A stretch of DNA of 64,000 nt from Synaphobranchus kaupii (GCA_029718625.1 CM056379.1:61221626-61285625), one strand, 5' to 3'. Shown: positions 27,701 through 42,700, counted from the stretch's first letter. Numbers and translations are program-made. The notes: generated by a model from the sequence alone, not told the origin.

Positions 27701-30700
27701 TCTCAGTCTCTAAGAGTAAAAAAAAAACCTTTGGTCTCTGCTTTTATACCACGTGCCCAGCCGAGACCACCCCTAGAATCACCTCAACTCCACCCATTTT
27801 TATGTTAAGGATCTTGTGACGTCACGAATCCCAGGAAACCAGCGTATTGGTAAACCTACAAAAAAACTCATATAAAACTATTTTGACTAAACATGAGATT
27901 TTCGGACATAAACAGTTGTGTATGATCATAATCTAACCCAAAACATCGGGTTTCAACGGGAAAAGTCGGCTTTTGACTGCAGTATCACTTTAATGTCATT
28001 ATATCCTTTCAAACTCAAAGTGCTAGAATACAGAACCAAAATAACAACGAGATAATCAATGTTATTCACTTCACCTATCAGTGGTTTTAATGTTGTGGCT
28101 GATCGGTGTATATACGTTTTACTTATGTTGCAGCTGTGAAACTGTACTCTCTTCCAGTACATAATGAAATTGACCCTAGAGGGATGAATAAAGTAATATT
28201 GTGTTGTAAATTGTGGTAAAAAAAATTATTTCCATTATTTGAATTAATTGGCCATTTTGGATAACTTAAAAAAATTTATATTAAATATTAATATGAACAT
28301 TCTTTGGAATCCAACGCTTGCGGTAGGACTGCTTCCAACACTCTATGTAATTATGTAACTGTAAATCGCCTGCCATTTGATGTAATCTAGACTGCAGTTG
28401 AGTTGATAAGTTGTTTTTTTCTATGCACTCAGTGCGGTTGACTGTTGAAACCGGTAGTCTTTACTTAACGGTACATTTCACCAGTCAAGCAGTCAAATTG
28501 GTTGTTGGAAGTTTACCCACCACCATTTTCATCTAGCTGGCTGACGGTAGCTATAAAATGCTTCGCTGGTGATACTGTAAACTAATCACACTACATAAGA
28601 AAAGCACCCTTTTATGAAAAAAGCACTCTTTTTATCTTATTAGAAATTAGCAAGAAATTCACAATGCAGAGTGCACTTTTGTTTTTTTATGGTGACATTT
28701 GCCTCTAACTTCATATCTAACTTATAACCAAAACTATTAATAAGCAAAATTACCTATTTAAAACTTCACACTAAAAAGATTATTTATCAATTTTTATCTA
28801 AAATTAGTAGCCAACCAAGTTGGACAAGCATATGTTCATTGGTAAAGCCCTAATTGCATGGTAATCATAGTTATTTTTCACCTCAGTGCAAATTAATCTG
28901 CCCTATTCATGTGCTGTTGTTTTATGAAGGTAGCTTTGTAACTGCATTCACTACTAGCCACTGTCCCACGTGTAAATCACATCACACGCACCTGGGTCCC
29001 AGCTCATCCACAATTCCCACAGGCCCTGTCAGCAGGAATAGACCCATCCCCTTCTCATCTCCAACTGTCAGAAATAGCACTGTATCCTGAGGGAGAAATC
29101 GGGACAAAAACCAAGGTCACAGTGGCTACGTAGACACTGCCTACCGTATTAACTGATGAGAGTGAACTGAACTCCCTGTGAACTGTACATACTAACAGCA
29201 GAGCGGAGTGAATTCAGTATTTAGGTTTGCACTAAGTAACAGAAGTCACTCTCCTCCCCGATCTCGAGATGATAGTGAAAACCATAAGTGAAAACATAGC
29301 AACCATAGCAACATTTACTTTGGACAATCGGTTCGCAAACAATTTGCAGTTCTTTTCACTGCTCCAGTAGGAGGCTGAGTTTGTCCGATAAATTATTGCA
29401 ATGTGAATTGTACCAGTGCTACGCCTGTGTAGCCTACACGCCATTTTTTCTATCAAATCCTAAAAATTCACAAGGTCATGCAGTTTCTTGTTTTTGTTAT
29501 GAGTTGTTAGGAGGGAGCAGTTTAGAAGTGTGCGTAACGTTACTTAACTAGCTGTCCAGTGCAGTTCTGGTACACACTGCACAGACCAACCACAACCGAA
29601 GTGAAATTCGGTAGTCAATACCTGAAATTTCAGGTAGTGACTGTGGTTGTAGAATGAGGTTGACACTCTCTTTTATAACAAAACTGTGTGTGAACTTAAC
29701 AGGATTAAACACACCAATGAGGAGTGACAACCGTATTTAGCTGCAGTGTGTAAGTAGCCAACATAGACACTGCAGCTAAATACGGTTGTGATGTAGCCTA
29801 CGCACTAGCGTTACACGCACTCCTATGCTGCTCCCTCCTTCCTCCTTATTCATTCAGAAAAAACAAATAACGCCAGCTATTTCTAACAGCTCATAATAAA
29901 ACAAGAAACTGCATGACGTGCACATTTTTTGAATTTTATAGAAAAAATGTTGTTTACCTAACCAGCTACATTCTGCTCTGGTGCGATCAAGTGAAAAGTT
30001 TTCTGCCACTGAAAAGAACAGTCACAAAATGCGACCAATTAATCGTATTCTGGAGCTACAAAACACAAAAATGAACTCCACATACAGTTGAAGTCGAAAG
30101 TTTACATACACCTAAGCCAAATCCATTTTTCACAATTCCTGACATTTAATCATAGTAAACATTCCCTGTCTTAGGTCAGTTAGGATCACGGCTTTATTTT
30201 AAGAATGTGAAATGTCAGAATAATAGTAGAGAGAATGATTTATTTTAGCTTTTATTTCTTTCATCACATTCCCAGTGGGTCAGAAGTTTACATACACTCT
30301 GTCAGTATTTGGTAGCATTGCCTTTAAATTGTTTAACTTGGGTCAAATGTTTCGGGTAGCCTTCCACAAGCTTCTCACAATAAGGTGCTGGAATTTTGGC
30401 CCATTCCTCCTGAAAGAACAGGTGTAACTGAGTCAGGTTTGTAGGCCTCCTTGCTCGCACACGCCTTTTCAGTTCTGCCCACAAATGTTCAATTGGATTG
30501 AGGTCAGGACTTTGTGATGGCCACTCCAATACCTTGACTTTGTTGTCCTTAAGCCATTTTGCCACAACTTTGGAAGTATGCTTTGGGTCATTGTCCATTT
30601 GGAAAAGCCACTTGCGACCAAGCTTTAACTTCCTGGCTGATGTCTTGAGATGTTGCTTCAATATATCCACATAATTTTCCTTCCTCATGATGCCATCTAT

Positions 30701-33700
30701 TTTATGAAGTGCACCAGTCCCTCCTGCAGCAAAGCACCCCCACAACATGATGCTGCCACCCCTGTGCTTCACGGCCTCACCCTTTTTCCTCCAAACATAA
30801 CGATGGTCAAACAGTTCAATTTTAGTTTTTTGTTTCATCAACATTTCTCCAAAAAGTAAGATCTTTGTCCCCATGTGCAGTTGCAAACTGTAGTCTGGCT
30901 TTTTTATGGTGGTTTTAGAGTAGTGGCTTCTTCCTTGCTGAGCAGCCTTTCAGGTTATGTCGATATAGGACTAGTTTTACTGTGGATATAGATACTTTAG
31001 TACCCGTTCCCCCCGGCATCTTCACAAGGTCCTTTGCTGTTGTTCTGGGATTGATTTGCACTTTTCGCACCAAAGCACGTTCATCTCTAAGAGACAGAAT
31101 GCATCTCCTTCCTGAGCGGTATGACGGCTGCGTGGTCCCATGGTGTTTATACTTGCGTACTATTGTTGTATGAACGCAGAACACTCCAAAGGAAAAAGAG
31201 TATGAACAGTATAAAACATATGTGTACTATTGTTTTTACAGACAAACGTGGTACCTTCAGGCATTTGGAAATTGCTCCCAAGGATGAACCAGACTTGTGG
31301 AAGTCCACAATTTTCTTTCTGAGGTCTTGGCTGATTTCTTTTGATTTTCCCATGATGTCAAGCAAAGAGGCACTGAGTTTGAAGGTAGGCCTTAAAATAC
31401 ATCCACAGGTACACCTCCACTTGACTCAAATTATGTCAATTAGCCTATCAGAAGTTTCTAAAGCCATGACATAATTTTCTGGAATTTTCCAAGCTGTTTA
31501 AAGGCACAGTCAACTTAGTGGATGTAAACTTCTGACCCACTGGAATTATGATATAGGGAATTAAAAGTGAAATAATCTGTCTGTAAACAATTGTTGGAAA
31601 AATTACTTGTGTCATGCACAAAGTGATGTCCTAACTGACTTGCCAACACTATAGTTTGCTAAAAAATGAAAATAAATCTGTGGAGTGGTTAAAAATGAGT
31701 TTTAATGACTTCAACCTAAGTGTATGTAAACTTCCGACTTCAACTGTACACGTGGCATATAATATGAATAATGTACGAATGGCTAATTCTGGTCTGGCCT
31801 GGTGATAATACGATGATGGAACATATGGCAATAAAAACTAGGCTATATGTTGTGCGTAAACTACGTAGGCATACAATAATATGCCAGACAAACGCACGCC
31901 TCTGACTACTAGAGCTGTCAAAAGAAGTGCACATTGTTTGCGAACCGATTGTCCATCGTAAACGTTGCTATGGTTACAGGTGTTTTCGCTGTCATCTCGA
32001 GATAGGGGGAGGATTGTGACTTCTATTACTGTAGTACAAACCTAAATACTGAATTCACTCCGCTCTGCTGTTAGTATGTACAGTTCCGTGGGAGCGACTA
32101 CTGTATTCACTCTCATCAGTTAATAGCCTACGGTAGTCACTCCCAAAAACTGGCAGTGTGTACTGACTTCTCACCGCTTGTCAAATACATTCCAGTACTT
32201 TCCAAACATATTTTGAAATGCAGACAACTGCCAACACAAAGGAAAAGAGGGATACAAAGAATATTGAAAACAGGTGTGTCCACACAGCTGTGGTTCCTGA
32301 GTTAATTAAGGAATTGACATCCCAGCCTATAAACTGATTTCAAAAACAGGTAGAAAAGGAGATATTTTAAATATGTACTCGACCCAGGTCAGATGCTAAA
32401 TACTGAAAATATTAGAAAAGTTACAACACAGCCTTACCTCAGTGCCTATTTCATTGGCTATAATGTTCATGAATTCATTGTCACCATCCTTCCTTCAAAA
32501 TTAAGCAAAAGAAGAAAAATCTGTCAAAAAGTATATCACACAACAAGACAGGTAAAATTACTTTTTGATTTTTAAACAGTTGAAATGTGCCCTGTGACAT
32601 TTAGCTAACAATATTCACAAGCAAATAAGTGTCCTCCCAATTTGTTATCATCAGACTGAAATTGAATGCATCTAAGAATGTAAATAATAACATTTAAAAT
32701 GCGTTGTAAATTCAGGTTTTGAAATACTGGGACTCCATATTCTGTAATATATATGTTTCTGTATACACATTGTTAGAATTACAGTGTGTATACAGAAACA
32801 TAAATATTGCTGATCTGTAGAAGCAGCAGTGTGGTGTAGTGTCGTGTGTATTTTTGAATTAGTCTGCGTAATCAGACATCCTGAAGTCTGAGCAGTAGGG
32901 TAACTATGAAACAGTATGAACGCAGAACACTCCAAAGGAAAAGAGTATGCAGCATGAACAGTATAAAACATATGGGTTATATGGGTGCTCACATCTTCCT
33001 CCAAACATCACTAATTTCCCAAATTAATAAAGATTTCAGGTCCTCACCTGTGTAAACAGAATAATTTCCCCCTATTGGGGTTGTTCTTGAAGTTCTGCGC
33101 AATCAGCACAGCCATGTCTCGTAAAAGGTTGAGATTGTTCTTGCAACAGAAAATAAAGAGCTTTATCAATTAAGAGACAGGACTATAACAGAGCACAGCA
33201 GAAATTATCATTTCTGAAGTGAGTTTCAAGTTGATTACATTTTTTTTCTTGAAAAGATATTTAAAAAGCGTTTTAGAAACGAAAGTTCAGTGTGAATGTA
33301 CAAAATCTTCAACTTTAAAAAAAATAAACAGAATCAACACTCAAGTTAGGGCTGATTTGCACTCACAGCGTACCCAAAGGATACCTCATTTATATTTTCT
33401 CACAGAACCACCCTACGTGCGTTCAACATGGAAATCCCTATGAAATTACAGTGTGTATGCAAAAACATAAATGAACAATCGATCCACGTAAGAATGGCCC
33501 ACCTTCTGCAGCACCTTGACAGACTTCTGCAGCTTGTCAACAGCTTCAACGTGATCACCTGCTCCAGTCCTATTAGACGCAGGAATCAACATGGTGAGAA
33601 ACAAGTCAAGCAGTTTATTTGCCATTTGTATAAAAAATACACTGAAATTTCTTTGTCACAAGCCTCTCATCATTTCAGAGGGCTACTCGTGAGATGTCGC

Positions 33701-36700
33701 CTTGACAGAGAAAAAGGATGCATCAGCAAACACAATGACCGAGAACCTGGGTTCAAGTCTGTCATAAAGAAACACAGCACTCTCTTTATTCCACCTAATT
33801 TTTAGGCGTTCCTTGAGTAAATGACATGAACTACATAAGCCTTCAGTTAGGGGTCTGTCAGGTGACTTAAGAGAAAATTATGAGTCCTATTAAAATAATA
33901 TCTTTCAGTTTATTGATGGAACCTGTGTATTGGTGCGATCCTGACCATCACAGTACAGATCCTTTCCAAAAAATTTGAATATCATGGAAAAGTCGTTTTT
34001 TTCCCATAATTTCATTCAAAAGGTGAAACTTTCATAGATTATAGATTCATTACAGACAAAGTGAAATATTTCTAGCCTTTATTTGTTTCATTTTTCATAA
34101 TTTTGGCTTACAGCTCCAGAAAACCCCCAAAACAGTATTTCAAGAAATTAGAATAGTGTGTCGAAAATCAGCATTTACTTCAGGTATTTCAGAGAATGAG
34201 TGGAGTGGCTTGACTCGAGGAATCCGACAGTTGTAGCCCATGTCCCGGATACGTCTGTACGTGGTGGTTTTTGAAGCACTGACTCCAGCCTCAGTCCATG
34301 TCCCTCTGCATCTCCGCCAAATTTTGGAATCGTCTTTGCTTGACAATCCGCTGAAGCCTACGGTCATCTCTTTTGCTTGTGCACCTTCTCCTGCCACATT
34401 TTTCCCTTCCACTAAACTTTCTATTGATATGCTCGGACACTGCACTCTGTGAACAGCCAGCCTCCTTAGCAATGACCTTTTGTGGCTTACCCATCTTCTG
34501 GAGGGTGTCAATGATGGTCTTCTGGCCAATTGTCAAGTCTGCAGTCTTCCCCATACTGAACCAAACTGAGATAAACTTTGCAGGTGTTTTGAGTAAATTA
34601 GATGATAGTGTGACACTCAGTCTAAAACATTCATTCTCTGAAATAACTGAAGTAAATGCTGATTTTCGACACACTATTCTAATTTCTTGAAATACTGTTT
34701 TGGGGGTTTTCTGGAGCTGTAAGCCAAAATTATGAAAAATGAAACAAATAAAGGCTAGAAATATTTCACTTTGTGTGTAATGAATCTAGAATCTATGAAA
34801 GTTTCACCTTTTGAATGGAATTATGGAAAAAAAAACAACTTTTCCATGATATTCAAATTTTTTGGAAAGGATCTGTATAGTGTACATTTGGTCACCCTTG
34901 GAGGGAGAGTTTTGGCCTACAAGATGATCTCATTTAGCAGCTCCTCTGGTTGGTCAGGTACCTGTCTGTCTGTGGCAGCTGTGTATGAAGTGTACTCCTC
35001 TGTGTATGAAGTGTACTCCTCTGATGCAATGCTTGCGAGGCTCAGGTTTTGGACAGCACAGTGAAAAGAAGTGGCGGCTGGAAGCACACACTTTTTAGGA
35101 AAAAACATGCTTGTTTATGATGGGAGAGGATTTTGCAGTAATCAGCAGGACTTTTGGATATTTGTGGGAATTCAGATTCGAAAATAAAATAAAAAGGGGA
35201 TATGACTTTGTGAATAAATTAGTTTCAGGTTTTACCAATGCTAGAACAATAAGGTTATTTAAGTGAATTTAAGTGAATGCACTCATTAAAAAGATAAAAA
35301 TCCAGAATCTGCTGGTGGCTTGAAAATCATACATTTTCCAGACACTGTGTACAATGTACAATGACATAATTGTTTTGATTTTGATAGGATATTAAATTCA
35401 AGGTATTCAATGGCCAAATGGCCGTGCAGAGAATTATATGGAATTAGCTCCTATTTTGCAAAAAATCCAGTACAATAAACTACACAAAAGTGACTCCAAG
35501 CATATAATCATAGGCCTTAATTGAGTAAGGATGTCATATAATGTAATAATGTGGTAGAATATGTTTGGCTCAGGTCTTAATTGAGTAAGGATGTCATATA
35601 ATGTAATAATGTGGTAGAATATGTCTGGCTCAGGCCTTACTTGAGTAAGGATGTCATATAATGTAATAATGTGGTAGAATATGTCTGGCTCAGGCCTTAC
35701 TTGAGTAAGGATGTCATATAATGTAATAATGTGGTAGAATATGTCTGGCTCAGGCCTTACTTGAGTAAGGATGTCATATAATGTAATAATGTGGTAGAAT
35801 ATGTCTGGCTCAGGCCTTACTTGAGTAAGGATGTCATATAATGTAATAATGTGGTAGAATATGTCTGGCTCAGGCCTTACTTGAGTAAGGATGTCATATA
35901 ATGTAATAATGTGGTAGAATATGTCTGGCTCAGGCCTTACTTGAGTAAGGATGTCAACGACCGTTCTGTGCTGTAGCTTCTCTCTGCGTATTTGAGAACC
36001 CGGTTTCCTGCAAGGAAAATCAGGTTGGTTTTGTTCTTCTTTCCTTTTTCAGTCCCAAGGATCTTTATAACCTACAATTAACACAGTACATCAGCTTGTG
36101 TTAGTGGCCTTCAAGCAGAAAGGCATGTGACTTGTTCTGGTCAAGAGTATATCCTGTTATCTTGCCAGGAAAAGCACCTAACTTGGGCCAAAGCAAGCAA
36201 TGTTTGCAATGTTATAAAAAAAGTATTTTATGACTACATTACAAGTGCCAAGGGTCTCATTATCGTTCAAATCTGTTCTTAAAGTGTGCGTACGACCATT
36301 TTAATGCAAAATTCTGGATTTATATAAATAAATGCGGGGGTACGGTACAATGAAATCTCACAACAGCTCTTGACTTTGCGTACTTTTTTTTCCCAGTGGC
36401 AAAGCAACCACATTGCATGCAGTGAACAGCGAGGGCACAATAGTTGTGCAGCCTAAATAAGGAAAATAATAACTTTCGTTCGGAGCACTGTGGAGTCAAC
36501 AGGAGAAAAATAAAAAGGTGCTCCTTGGAAAACTTTTATGTTTGAAAAAGGTTATGTGAGCATAAAAAACAGATATCACTGTAAATGACTAGCGGATCGT
36601 AAAAAGGGCAAAATAAATTCCAAGTCATTCCATTTGTGAAAATATGAAAAGCCCTTAATGCATCTGGGCAATATTTTAAAACGGACTTGACCTACGCATT

Positions 36701-39700
36701 GTGGCTAGATGTATACGTTGTGTAGCCTAATTGGCAAAAATTATAGTTGAATAATTTGATTTATAATTAGACACCGCTATCAGTTGCTCATCACATGTAG
36801 CCTAAATTAATAAATGAAGTATGAGCAGGTTAAAATGATTCAATCAGGAAATAGCCTCTGCATAAGGATTTATTGGTGAAAGTCATATGAAAATAATTGC
36901 GCATCATGTTGGATGAAAGATGCAAAAATTGTACCGTTTTCAATTTTTTCTAAGAATGGCCGATCTATCTTTATTAGCATAGTCGACCTAGCAAACGCCG
37001 CACCCTGGCATGAGAGAATGTTTGATGCCTCCAAAGTGGGGGCAAGTCGCTGCCGACGTCTTCCATCACCCCTTCAAGGGCCACTTTCCCACTGATATCC
37101 GCCATACACTCGTCTGCAGGGATGCCCTTTCCTCCACCTGTACTGCCATAACTTTTTTTGTGGAGGGTTATTTTCTTCTTTTTATTTTAGCTGTAGTTTG
37201 TTATTCAGCGGAAGCAGTGTTTATAGCAATGTGCGTTTTTCATAGGGGTTATAATGTTTATGCTTTTCATCTAAACTCTAAAAGACCTTTGATAATATGT
37301 GAAATCAAGCAAAATTCGAGGTCTGCACTCTTGCATATCTCTAAAGCTAAAATGCGAAATGTAGCTTAGCCTTACACTCTATTCTTAAGCAGCAGATATG
37401 CTTAGAGAAAACATAACCATTTTGTTTAGAGCAGGACTCTACCTGTAGGTGGCTTAGGTTGGACACATGGGTCCCGCAGCACATGTTGGCATCCACACCG
37501 TTAATGTCGATGATCCGGACAGGTCCTGCATGGTCGTCTGGCAGACCGCGTGTCCTCACCTGAGTGGGGACGTTGGCACCAAGGGCCAGTAGATGAGTAT
37601 GGAGATGCTCAAGGGTGAGTCAACTTGAGGGCATTCTCAGTCCTACATCACAGCAGTGGTGTTTAAAACAGGGGTGGGCCATTTTCTGTTTTGCAAAAAG
37701 AATTGTCCTACTCAATACAACTTTTGTGTCTAAAAAGGTTGTGTGTGAAAAATAAAAGTATACGGCTCCCACATATGTTTCAGCCCAAAATATGACTCAT
37801 TGTACATGTTGTTCATTTTTTACAGCCATTTTTGTTCATTTTCATGAAGGGTGCCAATAATTCTGGAGTTGACTGGATATACGCCAACTTGTATATTAGA
37901 CCACAGCAAAAAATGTCATATTGGGACACAAGAACAGGCTTCAGTTGTTTTTACTGACCTTGTTAGATGAATGATTGGGCTAATTAAATGATTAGGAACC
38001 AGCTGGCATGAAATCCAGGCAGAGATAAAACCATCCTTGCCTACCCCTGGTCTATAAAGGCCTTCCTGCGCATGCAACCTTCACCTTTTCTACAACAGGA
38101 TCATCCAGGGAGAGCAGCTGCACTGTGACAGCAACGCGATCACGAATCTTCTGGTTCACTGCTTTCTCCAGGGCCTCCATCTCGCCGGGCTTCACCACAG
38201 CGGTGTTCAGTTCGATGGTGCTACGCTGACGACCCAATTCCCTGCCCACAGCACACAAAGGCACACACGCGTACACATAGAAAACACCATAAGCCCTGTC
38301 AGAAACAGTTGTAGTTTTGGAACTAAGGCTGCCCTGAAGCCAGGATTTTCTCAATATAAATTGATTGAGATGAAAGAAATTAAGCTAACATGGAGAGCCT
38401 ACAAACCCCCCCCCCCCCCCCCCCCCCCCCAAAAAAAAACAATGCAACAGCAGTAATACATGATTTCTTAAATCCACACACTTACCAGGAGGTGGTCTTG
38501 TATCCAAACATAGTATCTGCCAAGGCAGTAACTAAGTGTTGCCCTAAAAGTGCAAGAAAAACATAAATGGTTACTATTATCAGCATAATTTATGCAACCC
38601 AATTGACATCTCGCTGATCTCCCAAATTTCACAGGTCCGATTTAGTCTGAATTGTGAAGCAATATTGCCCAGTGAAACGATCAAAATTGGACAAAGAATA
38701 GAATTTCTGTTTTGAACAATTAAGTTTCAATCATGAAAGTTTGTTACATTGGGTTGTAACTTTATAGGCAGCATTAGCAGCCTAACTAGCTAGTGTGATT
38801 GTATTACTGCTAGCTAGTTACCTAGCTGTTTCATTTTAGACTAAGTGATAAAGCTAGATTCTACAGATCCTTAAAGAAGAGTGAGGAACCACACAGACTG
38901 CTGTAGTTGACTTAAAACAAATGAAATATCATGTTTGGTCAATTCTGCTGTGTTAATGCAATAATAATATGCTTATTTGCAAATTGTCAATGGATCTAAG
39001 CATCGTTAAAGAAATCCACAACCAAATTATTCTATGACCTTTGTACTGAGATAGGATTATATCCTTGCTGAATTGCAAGCACCAACTTTTTCCTCTGAAC
39101 CACGCCTTTCAGGAAACTATTAAATAAGAAGTATGGTTGTTTTTGAAGAATTAGTACACTGAAGCACAGAGCATGCCTTCTTGCTGTGAGGTTCTGCCAT
39201 TGTTAGAACAACACAGGAAGTGAACTGGCCCCACATCCACTGGAGTGTGTCCAGAAGTGTGAAATAGGCTGATTAAACTAGGGCACAAGAAGATGGTTGA
39301 AGTGAAGAGCCCAGATTGAGAATTTAGCCAAACCCCTACTCTTCCCCCTACAGGCATAAAAACACTATTTGTAATAGCACAGTTTTTCCATATGGACTCT
39401 CAACCAAGTACTTTCCAAACAGTGAGCCAATCATATGTATAGACAGGGCACATATTTATGTTATAATGTGCAATTGAGTAGGATGTAAATAGAGAATTCT
39501 TTCCACAACTCCAGTAATGCGACAACAGCAGACGTGGCTGTCAGCACTGCGAGTACATGTCCCATGTAAATAAAAATATAAATGATGGCATGCAGCCACA
39601 CATTCCTCTCAGCCTCACCAGTGTGCTGCTGCATGTGGTCAAATCTGCGCTCCCAGTCTACTTTTAGTCGTGCTTCCAATCCCACCTCCAGAGCCGACTC

Positions 39701-42700
39701 CACAAAGTGCACCGCCTCTGAACCTTGTCGGGTCACCCGCAGGACAGGCACAGTCCCAATCGTCCCCCGGTCATCTGGCTGCAAAGGCCAAAAAACTGGG
39801 TCATATCTGAACCATATCATTCAATCTCTCCCGCTAAAATCGAGAAATGTTATTGGAACAACATAATTGAATATATTGCAAATTGCTTTCATAGCAAACA
39901 CATTTTAAAAAATCACAACAAAAATCATTTTTGCATTACGGCACATCAAATATGAGATCCATGCGCACAACACCACCCACATCAACACCACACATCTGTA
40001 CAATAAAGCTCCATTTGCATTTTTTCATCTTCTTATTCTTCTTCTTATTATTATTATTATTATTTTTCCTGCCGATTTCATCATCAAAAATGATCCACGC
40101 CATGCAAATCAGTTATTACACTTATTTGTACAAACGACTATACTATGTGTTATTTTGCTATTTTGCGGGTGCCGCCAAAGTATTTGCACACCTTATCATT
40201 TCACACATTATGCATATTACTCCAGCTGCAAAAAGCCATATTTAAATGAGATTTTGCGTGTTTTGGAATGGTAATACAGTATGAAAATGGTGAAAAGACC
40301 GGCAGCAATGTTGCTGTTTTTATGGTATTTTTTTAGTGCAGGGTATAGACTACTGTTACACTGAACGAGCTGGCCGTTTATTACAAACTGTTTCACTGGA
40401 TGTCTCTTAGTTTATGCCGGGAGTTAGACATTTGTCAGGACTGAAATGATCATAACTATGCTTACTAGTACTAAGCCTACTCGCGCCGTAAGCGTCACAT
40501 TTCCATTTAATCATGGGTTTTATTTTTAGAAAGTTTTGATTTGCTTGTTATTTACTGTTTGTTATAATATACGTTGTATTGCTTCTTTGATTCAAATACT
40601 AGTTACTCTTGTATTGTGTAACATGATTTGCTTAATGATTTAAAAAAATTCTTACTGTTCATGATGTAGGCTATCCACAAATTCTCTTCTTGTGTATTTT
40701 GAGTGTATTTGGGCCAGTTAAAGGGATAGTTTGGAATTTTGGACATAATGTCTCAATTACGACTTACCCATGATGTAATTCATTGATGGAAACCATTTTC
40801 AGCTAATTCCATGCTGTCCCTTCTTTTGGACATACACACGTTGCTAATGCTAGCGCAACTCTAAGGTAACTGGTAGCATCCACTACCAAACGCACTTAAA
40901 CACTCCACAGTGCACCCAAAGCAAATAAAATATTACGACAGTCTATCGGGGTTATTTTGAGTGTTTATACCATCATTTTTGAAGTCAAACTATCATTGAA
41001 TCCTTTACTTTGTGCTGACCTATATTCTCTGTGGAAGTACGGCGGCGGAGCGAACATGGCCATTGCAACTTGTTGCTCTTCTTTGTTGTTGTAGTCGACC
41101 AGTGCCGGCACTACATTCGTAGGTAACATAATGTAATTTAATAAATGTAATGTAATAAATTATGCTGGAACAGTATGGAACACATGGTTGGCTAAACGGC
41201 TGTAAGTGAGCAAGGGTCTGACGTATTAAACTAGCCTCAAACCATCACTCTGATATGGAGTAGATGTGAATGGATCACTATCAGGGTTTGTTCTCCCGAC
41301 TTATTTTTCTATAGAGTTCAATAGAAAAACAACCCTAAAAGTGTCATATGTACTGCATATCTAGCAGAGTGATCGCTTGAGGCTTGTTTGATACTACAGA
41401 CCCTTGATTATTTACAGCCAATATTGTTTGTAGTAACTTGGCCTCATTTTGATCTCAATACTTTTAATGGCAGGCCTAGATTTTGGTAGTTTTATTATAG
41501 ACAGTGCTTTGTAGGCATGAGTAACTTGGCATTTTTGTTGAAAACGTTGTTTTGTTGAGAGTTTACTCTGCTGATTTCCATTTTGACAACTGGGCACCAA
41601 CTGTTTTGCTCACTTTAAGTAGTAAAGGAAAAATACACTAAATTTATTATCAAACATGAACTCAAAACTGAGCAGTTTGGCAGGTCAAGTCAGCCAGAGA
41701 TTTGAAGATGTCGCAGTGCTGACAATCAAACCTCATGACCAAATATTTATATTCATAGTCCAGGGGGTTGAGACAGGGGGGGTTTTGGTCATTTTAAAGA
41801 CTCTTTGGGACTACAATGTGTAGACGTCCGTCAAGTTAACAACAATTAGTATAAATTTTAGTATCAAAATTTGTCTTTTAACCCGAGTGACAGCACTTTT
41901 ATAAACTTTTAAAAATTGGACAGTTTAAGGTTTCAATGCAGGGCTCGAAATTGCGAAATTTAATCTGTGCGACCTCGAAATATAATTGGGAGCATTTGTG
42001 CGAGTGCAAATAATTGTTCTGGTGCGACCTTTTTTTCCCCCCCCAGTCGAACGTCCCTTTCTCTGACAGTGACCATTGTAACCAATCAAACGTGAGCTTG
42101 ACGTTCTTACCTTTAATGCTAATTTTAGATTGGTTAAGATTAGCCTTCAATCACTACCTTTCGCGGCACTCCACTGTCACGTGACACAGAGAGCTAATGC
42201 GTTAACTAATTTTACCTGAAGACAAAAGTTTATTATCAATTTATTAACGTTACCTAACTAGCTAAATTGGTAACGTTAGCTAGCGTTATCGAAAGCTAAC
42301 AATATGAAGCGAACGATTACGGCATTTTTTAGTAACGTTAACGTTACTAAAAACGTAACAGATGTAGTCGCCGTGGCTGCTGAAACTGTTGGCGATGCGC
42401 GATGTGGGTGCACCAGCAGCGAAGAAGGCGTACACTTTTCGGAGAGAGTGGCTGAAGGACTTCGGACTTCGTTAGCTTTAGCTTAGGTATGACAACGGCG
42501 CAATGCACTGTGTACACTGTAAAGCCTGTGGGACGGAGATCGCAGGTAACAGTGCGTTTGCAACGGAGTCGACACATTTTAAGCATGAGAGCGTAAAAAA
42601 AATAAATTTACATATATTGTTGGTGCTCCTTACATTTTGGTGGGTGCTCCTAAATTTTTGCTGGTGCTCCTAACTTTTTGAAGTTGGGAGCACCAGTGCT

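Larger units (their letters stand above)
25101..28108. mobile_element. Tc1-type element with nested insertions in AARSD1 intron 11
   Basis: Inverted termini begin CACCGATCAGCCACAACA at 25,101 and mirror at 28,108, with TA outside. The inverted similarity runs about 125 bp inward. At about 25,214-25,450 a second internal palindrome occurs. The centre holds unrelated sequence, including the hAT-like element at 26,318-27,607. No usable transposase remains. Confidence 0.7.
29120..32155. mobile_element. Long inverted-repeat element filling AARSD1 intron 10
   Basis: The block at about 29,120-29,345 reappears inverted at about 31,930-32,150; both carry GAATTCAGTATTTAGGTTTG-type sequence and ATCTCGAGAT. 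Smaller internal palindromes lie at 29,455-29,930 (arms around GCAGTTTCTTG) and 29,725-29,790. The Sleeping Beauty-like Tc1 copy at 30,085-31,746 is inserted in it. It occupies nearly all of the 3.35-kb intron. Confidence 0.65.

Noticed and set aside
35521..35956. Regular 60-bp repeats as a CRISPR-like array
   Set aside because: The repeats are contiguous with no unique spacers, the genome is eukaryotic, and the first unit is the end of an AARSD1 exon.
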